A DNA stretch of 64,000 nucleotides. Origin: Chloroherpetonaceae bacterium. GTDB lineage: Bacteria > Bacteroidota > Chlorobiia > Chlorobiales > Thermochlorobacteraceae. Position numbers and translations under genes: made by a program. Below, piece after piece: positions 17,626 through 26,991 of the stretch. Each line of letters starts with the position of its first letter. Position 1 is the stretch's first letter. Under the pieces are notes generated by a model. It saw only the letters and a program-made list of their open reading frames with translations, ran no database searches and was not told the origin of the DNA. Where the stretch lies: NCBI GenBank assembly GCA_025055975.1, contig JANWWM010000075.1, forward strand, positions 1 through 64,000. Reading direction: 5' to 3'.

Positions 17626-18001
17626 ATGGTTCTATGCCGAAACCTTTTGTTTGAAGGCGCGAAAGAGGCGCGCTCGCCCAGAACGCTCTTCGACAGCGGC
17701 GCGAGTTGCTCTTGCGTCCGCCAAGACGTCGCCGAGGCGCTGACGATTCTCATTCCGCCGAAAAATCCGCTCAAACTTTATGCGGCTTCCGAAGGACATT
17801 GCCTTGAAATTCTCTTCCGAGCGGCGCTTGATTTTTTACTACGAAGACGTCCGATTGAGCGACGAGTTTCTCGTCGCGCCAAGCCTTTCGGAAGAGGTCA
17901 TCATCGGCGCGTCGACGATGCAAAAGTGGCGCATCAAACTCAACTTCGAAGCCGATGCGATTGAAATTCCGCCAACCGCCAAAACCGCGATTTTGAAGTA
18001 A
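17626..18001 (+). pseudogene. Retropepsin-like aspartyl protease domain protein, frameshifted at a T6 run
   Basis: Two overlapping frames make one recognisable protein. The first (from ATG 17626) has the active-site motif LFDSGASCSCVRQDVAE; the second ends with RLSDEFLVAPSLSEE, GASTMQKWRIKLNFE and a TAA at 17999-18001. Removing one T from the six at 17832-17837 joins them as ALDFYYEDVRLSDEF, giving about 124 residues typical of small bacterial retropepsin-like (clan AA) proteins. As it stands the first frame runs into unrelated residues and stops after 17964. It could be a true mutation, a slippage site, or a sequencing error. Located between ccmE and ccmF. Confidence 0.75.
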
Positions 18002-18019
18002 CCGCAAGTCGTTCCCGAA

Positions 18020-20338
18020 ATGATGTCAACGCTGATGGAATTTTTCACGGGCAAGTTCGTAACGATCGTGGGCTTTTGCGCCGCGCTCGCCGCGACTTAC
18101 GCCTTCTTCCGCGCCGCCCAAAACGACGACGCAAAGCCCGTCTACGACGAGTGGCTCTCGCTCGCAAGAAAGAGTTTCTTCGTGATGATGATCGCCATCG
18201 TCGTCAATGGGTTTCATCTCCTCTATCTGATTCTCACGCACCAATTCCAATACAACTACGTCAAGCATTACTCCTCGACCGACCTCAACGTCTTCTACCT
18301 CATCTCCACGTTCTACGCGGGGCAGGAAGGCAGTTTTATGCTGTGGATGTTTTATGGCGGTCTCTTCGGATTGTTCTTGATGAAAACCGCGAAGGAATAC
18401 GAAGCACCCGTGATGACGGTTCTTTCGCTCTCGCAAGCGTTTTTGCTCTCAATGATTTTGGGCATCGATATGCCGTTCCTCAAAGATGGAATCGGAAGCG
18501 ACGTCTTCGCGCTCACGACGGGACCCGTTCCCGAAGAAGGCGACGGACTAAATCCGCTGTTGCAAAACCCTTGGATGGTGATTCACCCGCCGACGCTGTT
18601 CGTGGGCTTCGCTTCGCTCATCATTCCATACAGTTACGCCATTGCGGCGATGTGGAAAAACAAATACGACGATTGGATTCGCCCCGCGACGCCGTGGGTC
18701 TTGTTCAGCGCGGCGACGCTCGGCATTGGGATTATGATGGGCGGCTACTGGGCGTATAAAGTGCTCGGTTGGGGCGGCTATTGGGGCTGGGATCCCGTTG
18801 AAAATTCGTCGCTCGTGCCGTGGCTTTTGGTCGTGGCGCTCATTCATACGCTCATCGTGCAAAAGAAGAACGGCGCGCTCAAAAAAACGAATTTGCTTTT
18901 GGCGACGCTCGCGTTTAGCGCGGTGCTGTATAGTTCCTTCCTCACGCGCAGCGGCGTTTTGGCGGATACGTCGGTGCACTCCTTTACCGACTTGGGTTTA
19001 TACAATCAACTCTTGGCTTTCGTTTTGGTCTTCTTGGGGCTTGGAGTTGGTTTGCTCGTGATTCGTTTCAAGTCCATCAAAGTCGTCTCGCGCGACGAAT
19101 CGATTTACTCGCGGGAATTTTTCTTGCTTTGCGGGGCGGTCGTTTTGACGCTCATCGCGGGCGTGGTGGTTGCGGGCATTTCCACGCCCATCGTGGATTC
19201 GCTCCTAAATCGCCCCATCACGAAACTCGAACCCGATTTCTACAATGAAGTAACGCTTCCGCTCGCGGTTCTCATCGGGTTTCTGTCGGCGATTGGGCAA
19301 TCGATTTGGTGGACGAAAATCGATCGCGACAATCTCTTCAAAGCCTTGTGGCTTCCGTTTGCGCTCGCCCTCGTTTTCACGAGCGTTTTGATGCTTGCGG
19401 GAATGAAAGACGTCTCGATGATTTTGCTCGCGCTCGCCGCGTCGTTCTCGCTTTTCGCCAATGGGCAAGTTCTGCTCAAAGTCCTGAAAGGCAATCCGAA
19501 ATACGCGGGCGGCAGTCTGACCCACGTCGGCTTGGGCTTGATGTTGCTTGGCATCATCGGTTCGGCGAAATACGACCAAACGCAACATCTCGAATTGCCA
19601 AAAGGCAAAACCGTTCAAGCCTTCGGCAAAGAGATGACCTACGCGGGAATGCAAGACGTTGGCGGCGGCAAGAGCGGGTTCAAAATCGAGGTGCGCGACG
19701 GAAACAAGTCTTATGTCGCAATGCCGATAATGTATGAAACCAAGCGAATGACGGTGCAAAACCCCGACGTCGCGCATTATCTCACGAAGGATTTTTACAT
19801 CGCGCCCGTCAATGTGATGATTAAAGACAATCCGAATCAACTCATCTTGAAAAAGGGCGAATCGCAAACGCTTGAAGGCTACGTGGTGAAGTTCGTCAAC
19901 TTCAACATGGAAAAAAGCGTTCTGGGCGGCGGCGTTGACGGCAAAATCAAAGTCGTGGCGATTTTGGAGGTTTCGAAAGACGGCAAGACCGAAACCATCG
20001 AGCCTGTCTATCTCATTCAAGCGGGAAGCGCGCCCATAATCGAATACGCTTCGCTTCCAAGCGCGCCAAACGTGTCGTTTGCCATCACGCGCATCGATGC
20101 CACGAGCGGCAAAGTGATGGTCGAAGCCAAAGGACTCGGAACGAACTTCGAGCCGCAAGAAACGCTCATCGTCGAAGCGAGCGTTAAGCCTTTCATCAAC
20201 GTGCTTTGGCTCGGAACTTACGTGGTGGCGATTGGCTTCGTCGTCTCGATCTATCGTCGTTGGCAAGAACGCAAGTTAAAGGCGCGAAGCGCGCTCGTCG
20301 CCGAACCCATCGCCGATAAAAATCCCGTTGCGCTATGA
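18020..20338 (+). CDS. ccmF: Cytochrome c haem lyase subunit CcmF
   Basis: Multi-pass inner-membrane protein that receives haem from CcmE and, with CcmH, ligates it to CxxCH of apocytochromes. The 772 residues contain the early AGQEGSFMLW (about 100-109), the HPPTLFVGF His segment (about 189), the WWD haem-handling motif GWGGYWGWDPVENSS (250-264), at least ten further TMs, and a long periplasmic C-terminal part before a last TM (about 730-750). Length is somewhat above the E. coli protein. Linked to ccmE; ends in a four-base overlap with the DUF2452 gene. Confidence 0.93.
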   Translation: MMSTLMEFFTGKFVTIVGFCAALAATYAFFRAAQNDDAKPVYDEWLSLARKSFFVMMIAIVVNGFHLLYLILTHQFQYNYVKHYSSTDLNVFYLISTFYAGQEGSFMLWMFYGGLFGLFLMKTAKEYEAPVMTVLSLSQAFLLSMILGIDMPFLKDGIGSDVFALTTGPVPEEGDGLNPLLQNPWMVIHPPTLFVGFASLIIPYSYAIAAMWKNKYDDWIRPATPWVLFSAATLGIGIMMGGYWAYKVLGWGGYWGWDPVENSSLVPWLLVVALIHTLIVQKKNGALKKTNLLLATLAFSAVLYSSFLTRSGVLADTSVHSFTDLGLYNQLLAFVLVFLGLGVGLLVIRFKSIKVVSRDESIYSREFFLLCGAVVLTLIAGVVVAGISTPIVDSLLNRPITKLEPDFYNEVTLPLAVLIGFLSAIGQSIWWTKIDRDNLFKALWLPFALALVFTSVLMLAGMKDVSMILLALAASFSLFANGQVLLKVLKGNPKYAGGSLTHVGLGLMLLGIIGSAKYDQTQHLELPKGKTVQAFGKEMTYAGMQDVGGGKSGFKIEVRDGNKSYVAMPIMYETKRMTVQNPDVAHYLTKDFYIAPVNVMIKDNPNQLILKKGESQTLEGYVVKFVNFNMEKSVLGGGVDGKIKVVAILEVSKDGKTETIEPVYLIQAGSAPIIEYASLPSAPNVSFAITRIDATSGKVMVEAKGLGTNFEPQETLIVEASVKPFINVLWLGTYVVAIGFVVSIYRRWQERKLKARSALVAEPIADKNPVAL

Positions 20339-20823
20339 ACCCAAACGAAATCGACGTGTCCAAAATCAATTTGGACAAGATGAAAGAAAAAACGGCGGAA
20401 ACGCCCGGGCTTTTGCCTTACGCGCAGTCGGCGGGGAGCGCGGTCATCAAGCCCGAAGACGTCGGGAAAATCAAGGGTCGAGCGATGGCGGCGATGCGCG
20501 AGCAAACCGAGATGCAGATGTCGCAACTCTACGAGCAAATGCGCCTGCTCGCCGAACAAGCGCAAAAAATTCAACGGCGCGTCGAAATCTCGGAGCGCAT
20601 TTACGCCGTCAAAATGGGCTTCGAACCCATCATCGGAAAAACTTACTACCTCTATCGGCGCGAAAACGGCGAAGACTTCCTCTCGCTCATCGCGCCCGAC
20701 GAATGGGGCAACGGCAGAAAACTCGAGCACGTCGCCACCGTGAAACTGCTCGCCGACCACACTTGGGAAGTGCTCGACGAGCGATCGCTAAATGACGAAC
20801 CTCCTCAATCTCCTCGCAGATGA
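20335..20823 (+). CDS. DUF2452 family protein
   Basis: 162 residues matching DUF2452: LLPYAQSAGSAVIKPEDVGK and IKGRAMAAMREQTEMQMSQL (about 23-65), a helical stretch with QAQKIQRRVEISERIY (about 78-93), then GFEPIIGKTYYLYRRENG and DEWGN. The family is common in Bacteroidota and some eukaryotes and has no assigned function. It starts inside the ccmF stop (ATGA), so it is cotranslated with the cytochrome-maturation genes; whether it acts in haem delivery is unknown. No signal peptide, so cytoplasmic. Confidence 0.75.
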   Translation: MNPNEIDVSKINLDKMKEKTAETPGLLPYAQSAGSAVIKPEDVGKIKGRAMAAMREQTEMQMSQLYEQMRLLAEQAQKIQRRVEISERIYAVKMGFEPIIGKTYYLYRRENGEDFLSLIAPDEWGNGRKLEHVATVKLLADHTWEVLDERSLNDEPPQSPRR

Positions 20824-20909
20824 TCGCTTGAAGCAAAAAGGCGAAACGCAAACGGAGTTTCGCTTCGCCCGGAATGGCGATGAGACGCTTGGCGCGAACA
20901 AGCGTCCAG

Positions 20910-20937
20910 GTCATTCTGAACGAAGCGAAGGATCCGC
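20910..20937. repeat. Copy of the dispersed repeat (direct)
   Basis: The segment beginning GTCATTCTGAACGAAGCG and ending GGATCCGC belongs to the intergenic repeat family. The sequence after it (GCAAGCAAGAGCGTTCAATTC) also matches the copy near 26800, so the unit is about 60 bases. It lies in the 175-base gap between the convergent DUF2452 and mdh genes. Confidence 0.7.
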
Positions 20938-20998
20938 TGCGCGCAAGCAAGAGCGTTCAATTCGCTCGATAATCTCAATCCGCGATTCGCGGCGCAAC

Positions 20999-21973
<975 letters not shown>

Positions 21974-22004
21974 TTACGAACTGCGTTAAATGGCGAAACT
22001 TTTT

Positions 22005-22898
22005 TCAAACCGCCAAGCGATTCGTCCAGAGACGCGAAGCGTCTGGCGCAACGTCAATCTGCCCCGTCCGATGAAGCCACTCGTTGAGCGCGTCCCAATG
22101 CTCCTTGGCAAGAGCGAAGTCGTAGGTGAAGCATGCGGTCGTCGCGTCGTAAATGGCGTTGAGCGTCGCGTCGTCGCTGGCGACGTTGGCGCGCTTGTCG
22201 TAGATGCGTTTTGATTCTTCGGGAAATTGCCGAATGAAATCGATGCTGCGCCGCAAAATTTTGAGCGTTTGTTTCAAGTCCGTCTCGCGCTGTTCCAAAA
22301 TCTTCGGCGACGTCACGAGAATCAGTTGGCAAAAGTCGGGAATGCCCCAATCTTTGAGCGCGAAAAACTCCGCCTCCAAACCTCGATGGCGCGCTTCGAT
22401 GATTTCAAAGTTGTAAAAAATCAGCGTCGCCATGTCGGCTTTGTCTTCGGCGAGCGCGTTGGTATGATAAAACCCGTTGTTGACGGGCGTGAGCGGGGCG
22501 TTTTTTTCTCCGCCGTCGGCTTCAATCATGGAGCGCGCGATGGCTAACCCGCCAAGACCTGGCGCGCCCGGATACTGCAAACGTTTGCCCGCCATGTCGC
22601 GCGGTCTTGAAATGCCTTTGTTTTTGAGATACATCACGCCGCCATTCGTGTGCAAAAATCGCGCAAACCCGACGATTGATTTTCCTTTCGCCGCGTCAAG
22701 CGATAGATGGATGGGTTCGGTGATGGCTATGTCCATCTTGCCGCTCTCGATCGCGTCCATCGCGTCAAGATGCTCTTTTGGCTCGATGAGTTCGAGCGCC
22801 AGCCCAGCGTCTTTGAACCAACCTTTTTCTTCGGCGATGAGAAACGGCGCGTGGTCTGGGTTTAAGAACCACTCGAGTCCGATTCGGAGAGCGTTCAT
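22005..22898 (-). CDS. THI5/NMT1-like substrate-binding-fold protein without signal peptide
   Basis: 297 residues starting MNALRIGLEWFLNPDHAPFL, followed by EEKGWFKDAGLALELIEP, GKMDIAITEP and a two-lobe periplasmic-binding fold typical of the NMT1/THI5 family (thiamine-pyrimidine precursors, sulfonates). No signal peptide or lipobox precedes it, unusual for a transport binding protein, and no ABC permease is adjacent. It lacks the CCCFC box of yeast Thi5, so a Thi5-type HMP-phosphate synthase role is not shown. It could bind a pyrimidine or act as a cytoplasmic enzyme. ATG at 22898 chosen because it opens the conserved region. Confidence 0.65.
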   Translation of the reverse strand: MNALRIGLEWFLNPDHAPFLIAEEKGWFKDAGLALELIEPKEHLDAMDAIESGKMDIAITEPIHLSLDAAKGKSIVGFARFLHTNGGVMYLKNKGISRPRDMAGKRLQYPGAPGLGGLAIARSMIEADGGEKNAPLTPVNNGFYHTNALAEDKADMATLIFYNFEIIEARHRGLEAEFFALKDWGIPDFCQLILVTSPKILEQRETDLKQTLKILRRSIDFIRQFPEESKRIYDKRANVASDDATLNAIYDATTACFTYDFALAKEHWDALNEWLHRTGQIDVAPDASRLWTNRLAV

Positions 22899-23051
22899 TT
22901 TTGCGAGCTTGCAGAATTCGTCGCAAGATAGCAAAAGGCGCGCGAGCGTTCAATGCGCGTAGCGGCGCTATCTTCAAGCCAAATCTTTCGTCGCGGGCAA
23001 CCGCGCTGGTCGCGTCGTGAGCGCAGAGACGGTTTGTCGCTTTTCGGGCGT

Positions 23052-23170
23052 TTCATTCCGAGCGTTTGCGTCATCATTCCGAGCGTAGCGTTTTTCGTCG
23101 TTGCGAGCGTTTTTCATTTTTCTCGTCATTCCGAGCGAAGCGAGGAATCCATTGAATTGCGAATTTCGCG
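23052..23170. repeat. Cluster of dispersed-repeat copies in the 22899-23253 gap
   Basis: This 355-base gap between the divergent THI5-like and hisC genes holds partial copies (TTCATTCCGAGCG at about 23052 and ATCATTCCGAGCGTAGCG at about 23074) and one full copy at 23125-23170, starting GTCATTCCGAGCGAAGCG and running into GGAATCCATTGAATTGCG. I see no RNA gene or small ORF with a ribosome binding site in the rest of the gap. Confidence 0.7.
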
Positions 23171-23253
23171 TCGCCAGTGGCGATGGAACGCTCTGGCTTC
23201 GCTGAACCGCGTTATGTCGTAATTTGCCAACGCAACCCAATTCATCGTTGCGA

Positions 23254-24348
23254 ATGAAAACCAAGAAACGCTACGAACAAGACTTTTTGGAAAACATCGC
23301 TCCCGCCACGCGCCAAATGTCGCCTTACATGGTCGAGGGCGGACAGGAAGCGGAGGTCAAACTCAATCAAAACGAAAATCCCTACGACCTTCCCGACGCG
23401 CTCAAACGCGACATTCTCGAAGAGTTCCGCAAAGAATGTTGGAATCGCTATCCCGACGTGTTCCCAAACCAAGCGATTGAACGCTACGCCCGCTTTCTCG
23501 GCGTGCCCAAAGAATGCGTGATAATGGGCAACGGCTCCAACGAACTGATTTACGCCATCGGGCTTGCCACGCTGCGCCGAAACGCATCGATGCTCATTCC
23601 CTCGCCGTCGTTCTCGCTGTACGAAAAAGTCGCCACGCTGCTTGAAGCCGACGTGATAAAGGTCGCCATGACCGACGCGCTTGAATTTCAGGTTGATGAA
23701 ATTCTCGAAGAAGCCGAGCGGTCTCGACCCAATCTCATCGCGCTTTGCGCGCCGAACAATCCGACCTCGAAATCTCTCGCTCTCGAGGACATTGAAGACA
23801 TCGTCGCTCATTCTCGCGCCATCGTGCTGGTCGATGAAGCCTACATTGAGTTTTCCAAACGGCGTTCCGCTCTGGAATTGCTCGATCGATACTCGAACCT
23901 CGTCGTCTTGCGCACGTTCTCGAAAGCCTTTGGGCTTGCGGGTTTGCGGATTGGGTTTGCCATCGCCAACCCCGCGCTCGCGGCGGAACTCTTGAAGCCG
24001 AAAATTCCCTTCGCCAGCAATCGCCTCGCGGAGATCGCCTTGATAAAACTTCTCGACAATTACCACGTCGTTCAAAACGCCGTCGCGTCCATTCTGCGCG
24101 AGCGAGAGCGGCTCTACGACGAATTGAGGAAAATCGACGCGATAAAAACTCACGAGAGCGACGCGAACTTTCTCATCATCGAGCTTGAAAATCCGACGCG
24201 AGTCTTCAAAGCGTTGAAAGCCAGAGGCGTTTTGGTTCGAAACGTGTCGAGCTATCCGCTGATGGAAAAATGCTTGCGGGTCAATGTGGGAACGCGAGAA
24301 GAAAACGATCGCTTTTTAGCCGCGCTGAAAGAGACCCTCGCGGGTTAA
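23254..24348 (+). CDS. hisC: Histidinol-phosphate aminotransferase
   Basis: PLP aminotransferase of histidine biosynthesis (imidazole-acetol phosphate to histidinol phosphate). The 364 residues show VKLNQNENPYDLP, RYPDVFPNQ, GNGSNELIY, IPSPSFSLY, CAPNNPTS, VDEAYIEF and the PLP-lysine motif RTFSKAFGLAGLRIGF (about 219-234), all typical of HisC. Related aminotransferases can act on tyrosine or phenylalanine, so substrate is inferred. ATG at 23254 is preferred over an upstream TTG. Its stop overlaps that of the convergent propeller gene by four bases. Confidence 0.9.
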   Translation: MKTKKRYEQDFLENIAPATRQMSPYMVEGGQEAEVKLNQNENPYDLPDALKRDILEEFRKECWNRYPDVFPNQAIERYARFLGVPKECVIMGNGSNELIYAIGLATLRRNASMLIPSPSFSLYEKVATLLEADVIKVAMTDALEFQVDEILEEAERSRPNLIALCAPNNPTSKSLALEDIEDIVAHSRAIVLVDEAYIEFSKRRSALELLDRYSNLVVLRTFSKAFGLAGLRIGFAIANPALAAELLKPKIPFASNRLAEIALIKLLDNYHVVQNAVASILRERERLYDELRKIDAIKTHESDANFLIIELENPTRVFKALKARGVLVRNVSSYPLMEKCLRVNVGTREENDRFLAALKETLAG

Positions 24349-25334
24349 GGCGACTCCAACGCGAGCGCGGCAATCGGAACGGCGACGAGTTTCTTTTCCG
24401 CAAGCAGATACAGTTCGCTTGCCGTAACGCCAACGTCGACAAGCCGTCCCGCGCCATCGCCGACGAGCGCGGAAACGCTTTCCGCCGAGAGTTTCCCGAC
24501 GAGACGAAAGCCGCTTTGTTGCGTCGCGTCGAACACGAACACTTCTCCGCCATCGACGGCAAGAAGCCACTCGCTCAGTCTCTTTTCGCCGTTTGGCAAC
24601 GATCGAGCCACTTCTCCCGACGCGAGCGCCGACGGCGTTTTGAGCAAGCCCTTGCCGACCTGCGCGACGAAGTTTCCAAACAGGTCATAAACGAACAAGC
24701 ATTTCGCGCCTTCGTCGGAGACGAACACTTTGCCCGATTTCGTGGCTTGCAGTCGATTCGGTTCGATCAAGCGACCCGCGCCGCTGTTGAACCCGCCGAA
24801 GATGAACTGAATCGGATTTTGTCGTTGCTGCTGTTGCGAGGCGAAGGCGAAGGGATTGATGCGCAGAGCTTGCTGTTGCGCTTCATCGAGCAAAAACAAG
24901 TCGCCTTGCGGAGAAACGGAAACGCTGATGGGTCGCCACACTTGCGAAGAGAGAGAGCCGGAAACTTCCGTCGCCACTTGCGCCGATGCGTCGGGACGAT
25001 ACTGCAACAGCGCGACGAAATTCAAGTAGCGGTCGAAATGCGAAATGCGTTGATTGCCGCGATCGGCGACATAGACGTTCACGCCGTCGGTCGCAAGGTC
25101 TTTCGGCGCATCGAAGCCTTCGCGCTGAACGCCGAACCCGCCAATGTTGGCGAGGATTTTGCCTTTTGAGTCGAGACGCAAAATTTTGTTCGTCGCGCCT
25201 TCAATCACGTAACACTCGTTGAGCGATGGATTCACGGCGAGCGCGATTGCCTTTTGAAACGAGGCGACCAAGCGCGTCTCTTGCGCGAACGAAAGCGCGG
25301 GAAAAAGAAGCAAAGCGAAAACGACGCGCCTCAT
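24345..25334 (-). CDS. Exported NHL-like beta-propeller protein
   Basis: 329 residues with a signal peptide (MRRVVFALLLFPALSFAQ). Repeated propeller blades follow, of the NHL type: NKILRLDSKGKILANIGGFG, FDAPKDLATDGVNVYVADRG, NQRISHFDRYLNFVALL and GKVFVSDEGAKCLFVYDLFG. Such proteins usually serve as periplasmic binding scaffolds; no enzyme signature is seen. The frame is open further upstream, but the ATG at 25334 overlaps the transglycosylase stop (ATGA) and gives the signal peptide. Probably the second gene of a transglycosylase-propeller operon. Confidence 0.75.
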   Translation of the reverse strand: MRRVVFALLLFPALSFAQETRLVASFQKAIALAVNPSLNECYVIEGATNKILRLDSKGKILANIGGFGVQREGFDAPKDLATDGVNVYVADRGNQRISHFDRYLNFVALLQYRPDASAQVATEVSGSLSSQVWRPISVSVSPQGDLFLLDEAQQQALRINPFAFASQQQQRQNPIQFIFGGFNSGAGRLIEPNRLQATKSGKVFVSDEGAKCLFVYDLFGNFVAQVGKGLLKTPSALASGEVARSLPNGEKRLSEWLLAVDGGEVFVFDATQQSGFRLVGKLSAESVSALVGDGAGRLVDVGVTASELYLLAEKKLVAVPIAALALESP

Positions 25335-26338
25335 TTTTCGACCAAGCCGCTTGTCGTGTCGGGAGTTGAAAAGGCGATATACTCCGAAGTCGGAATCGAG
25401 CCGCCGTTTTTCGGAAGCAGAATTTTGAATCCCCTCGCGGGCGGTTGCGGCAAAGAGCGACCGCGAATCCAAGGATTCAGATACTTCACGGCTTTGAAGC
25501 TCGCGCCTTGCTCGATTGCCCACTGCGCCAAGTCGGGAATGGGTTTTTCGACGATGACGGTTCTCGTCTCGATGGGGCGATACGGCGCGACGGCTTCGTA
25601 ACCATACTTCGCGGGATTTTGCATGCACTCCTTGATGGCGGCGATGCGAAACACATAGCGCGACGTTTCGCGGTTGAGCCAAAGGTCGTAATAGTTTTTC
25701 GTTTGTTGGAAGTTCATCTCTCCCGAAACGCCACCCATTCCCATGTTGTAGCTTGCCGCCACGACCGCCCAATTTCCGAATCGCTTGTAGGCTTGGGTCA
25801 GATACTTGATGGCGACGTCGGTCGCCAGCTCGAAGTTGTAGCGCTCATCGACCTCGTCGTTCACGATGAGACCGTATTCGCGTCCCGTAACGGGCATGAT
25901 TTGCCAAATGCCCGCCGCGCCCGCGGGCGAGCGCAAATCCATCAATTTGCTTTCGGCGACGGCGAGATACTTGATGTCGTCGGGCAAGCCCGCCTCGGCA
26001 AGTTTCTTTTCGATGTGGGGAAAAAAACGACCTGCGCGTTTGAGATACATTATCATTTGGGCGCGGTCGTTGACGTTGATGAGAAATTCTCGCTCGAAGC
26101 GTTCAAAGACTTCCGCGTCTTCAAGCGGGACGCGCTCGCCGAAAAGATAGACCGAATCGCTCGGATTGAAGTTATAGTAAAATTCTGGCGGTCGAGGAGG
26201 CGCGAAATGTCGCGTCGTGTCGCGCTCAATGGCGGGCAAAGCCTCGCCGCTACGGTAATTGAACAACCCAACGAGCGCCGTGACAATCGCGGAAGCGAAA
26301 GCGACGGAGAGCAGAAACTTCAAGCGAGACCTTTCCAT
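25331..26338 (-). CDS. Membrane-anchored lytic transglycosylase (MltD-like)
   Basis: Cleaves the MurNAc-GlcNAc bond of peptidoglycan, forming 1,6-anhydro ends. 335 residues: an N-terminal signal-anchor (about 8-27), a linker, and an SLT domain with catalytic Glu in AVAESKLMDLRSPAGAAGIW (about residue 130), QIMPVTGREYGL, AIKYLTQAYKRFGNW and AASYNMGMGGV. The C-terminal region lacks recognisable LysM repeats. Neighbouring mreB and the tiny membrane proteins hint at a cell-shape context. Translationally coupled to the propeller gene. Confidence 0.88.
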   Translation of the reverse strand: MERSRLKFLLSVAFASAIVTALVGLFNYRSGEALPAIERDTTRHFAPPRPPEFYYNFNPSDSVYLFGERVPLEDAEVFERFEREFLINVNDRAQMIMYLKRAGRFFPHIEKKLAEAGLPDDIKYLAVAESKLMDLRSPAGAAGIWQIMPVTGREYGLIVNDEVDERYNFELATDVAIKYLTQAYKRFGNWAVVAASYNMGMGGVSGEMNFQQTKNYYDLWLNRETSRYVFRIAAIKECMQNPAKYGYEAVAPYRPIETRTVIVEKPIPDLAQWAIEQGASFKAVKYLNPWIRGRSLPQPPARGFKILLPKNGGSIPTSEYIAFSTPDTTSGLVEK

Positions 26339-26397
26339 TCAAAATTGCGTTTTCGTTAACTCATAACTCCGCTCAAAGAGATGACGGGCGAAAATCT

Positions 26398-26405
26398 TAT
26401 ATTTG
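26398..26405 (+). promoter_or_regulatory. -7 element TATATTTG before the tiny membrane gene
   Basis: TATATTTG matches the TAnnTTTG -7 consensus exactly and lies 49 bases upstream of the ATG at 26454. No TTG at ideal spacing is evident. Its presence supports the adjacent tiny ORF being a gene. Confidence 0.5.
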
Positions 26406-26453
26406 CGTCCCGCAAATTTGGTTCTTTTTCATTAAAACTAACGTCTCAGGAGT

Positions 26454-26567
26454 ATGAACAGAACGCGACATGCGCGGAAATCTGCTGCCATCGTATCCAA
26501 AAAAGACTTTTTTGAAATCATCGTTCTTGCTATCGTGGTTTTTATATGGGCGTTCATCGGGTTCTGA
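26454..26567 (+). CDS. Tiny single-pass membrane protein (37 aa)
   Basis: A 37-codon ORF from ATG 26454 to TGA 26565-26567. The first 18 residues are basic (MNRTRHARKSAAIVSKKD), followed by a single hydrophobic helix (FEIIVLAIVVFIWAFIGF). An AGGAG precedes the start, though only one base away, closer than ideal. A consensus TATATTTG element lies upstream. Layout (basic N-terminus, acidic D-x-x-E just before the helix) resembles the 44-residue protein at 26992. No family is recognised; candidates include a small subunit of a membrane complex. Confidence 0.55.
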   Translation: MNRTRHARKSAAIVSKKDFFEIIVLAIVVFIWAFIGF

Positions 26568-26668
26568 ACCCTGCGACATTCGCCCCCTTTTTCTCTTGCG
26601 TTGCTGCCAAAAATCGCGCTCGATGCGCCTGAAATCGCTTGACGCGGACGCGCGAACCTGCAGCGCGT

Positions 26669-26830
26669 CGTTCTGAACGGAGCGAGGAAGCCATCTGCGC
26701 GCCCTTGCGGATTCCTCGCTCGCGCTTGGAACGACAAAGAAAAACGCTCGGCGCGACAAAGCCCCCAGTCATTCTGAGCGGAGCGAAGAATCCATTTTCG
26801 CGCGAGCAAGAATGTTCAATTCGCAATTCA
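26669..26830. repeat. Cluster of at least three dispersed-repeat copies in the 26568-26991 gap
   Basis: The 424-base gap between the two tiny genes is mostly repeat. Copies: 26669-26692 (direct, TTCTGAACGGAGCGAGG core), 26709-26735 (inverted, GGATTCCTCGCTCG to TTGGAACGAC, almost identical to that at 14332), and 26768-26830 (direct, ATTCTGAGCGGAGCGAAG, then GAGCAAGAATGTTCAATTCG). A further inverted partial copy starts near 26855. Opposed copies could fold into a long hairpin. Nothing else is recognisable in the gap before the promoter at 26946. Confidence 0.75.
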
Positions 26831-26945
26831 CAGCCTCAAATTCTACGGTTCGCAGATTCCTCGCTCAAGCATAGAGCGTTAGCCATAAAACTTTTCTTGA
26901 CGAAAACTTAACGATAGTTTAACCGACCGCCAATCAAGGCGTGGT

Positions 26946-26953
26946 TAACTTTG
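26946..26953 (+). promoter_or_regulatory. -7 element TAACTTTG before the 44-aa membrane gene
   Basis: TAACTTTG is an exact TAnnTTTG match, identical to the element before ccmE, and lies 39 bases before the ATG at 26992. A TTTAA at about 26918 sits roughly 24 bases upstream, longer than the usual spacing. Confidence 0.5.
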
Positions 26954-26991
26954 CGTTGCCAAAGCAAACTACCTGCGGAGGAAGACGAACA

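Noticed and set aside
23041-23170. Possible CRISPR array
   Set aside because: Repeated ATTCCGAGCG units are unevenly spaced, differ in length and orientation, and are shared with other gaps; no cas genes.
26609-26911. Short ORFs reading SERSEE-like or LSGAKNP-like peptides in the intergenic gap
   Set aside because: They translate the dispersed repeat; the same peptides appear in every gap with copies.
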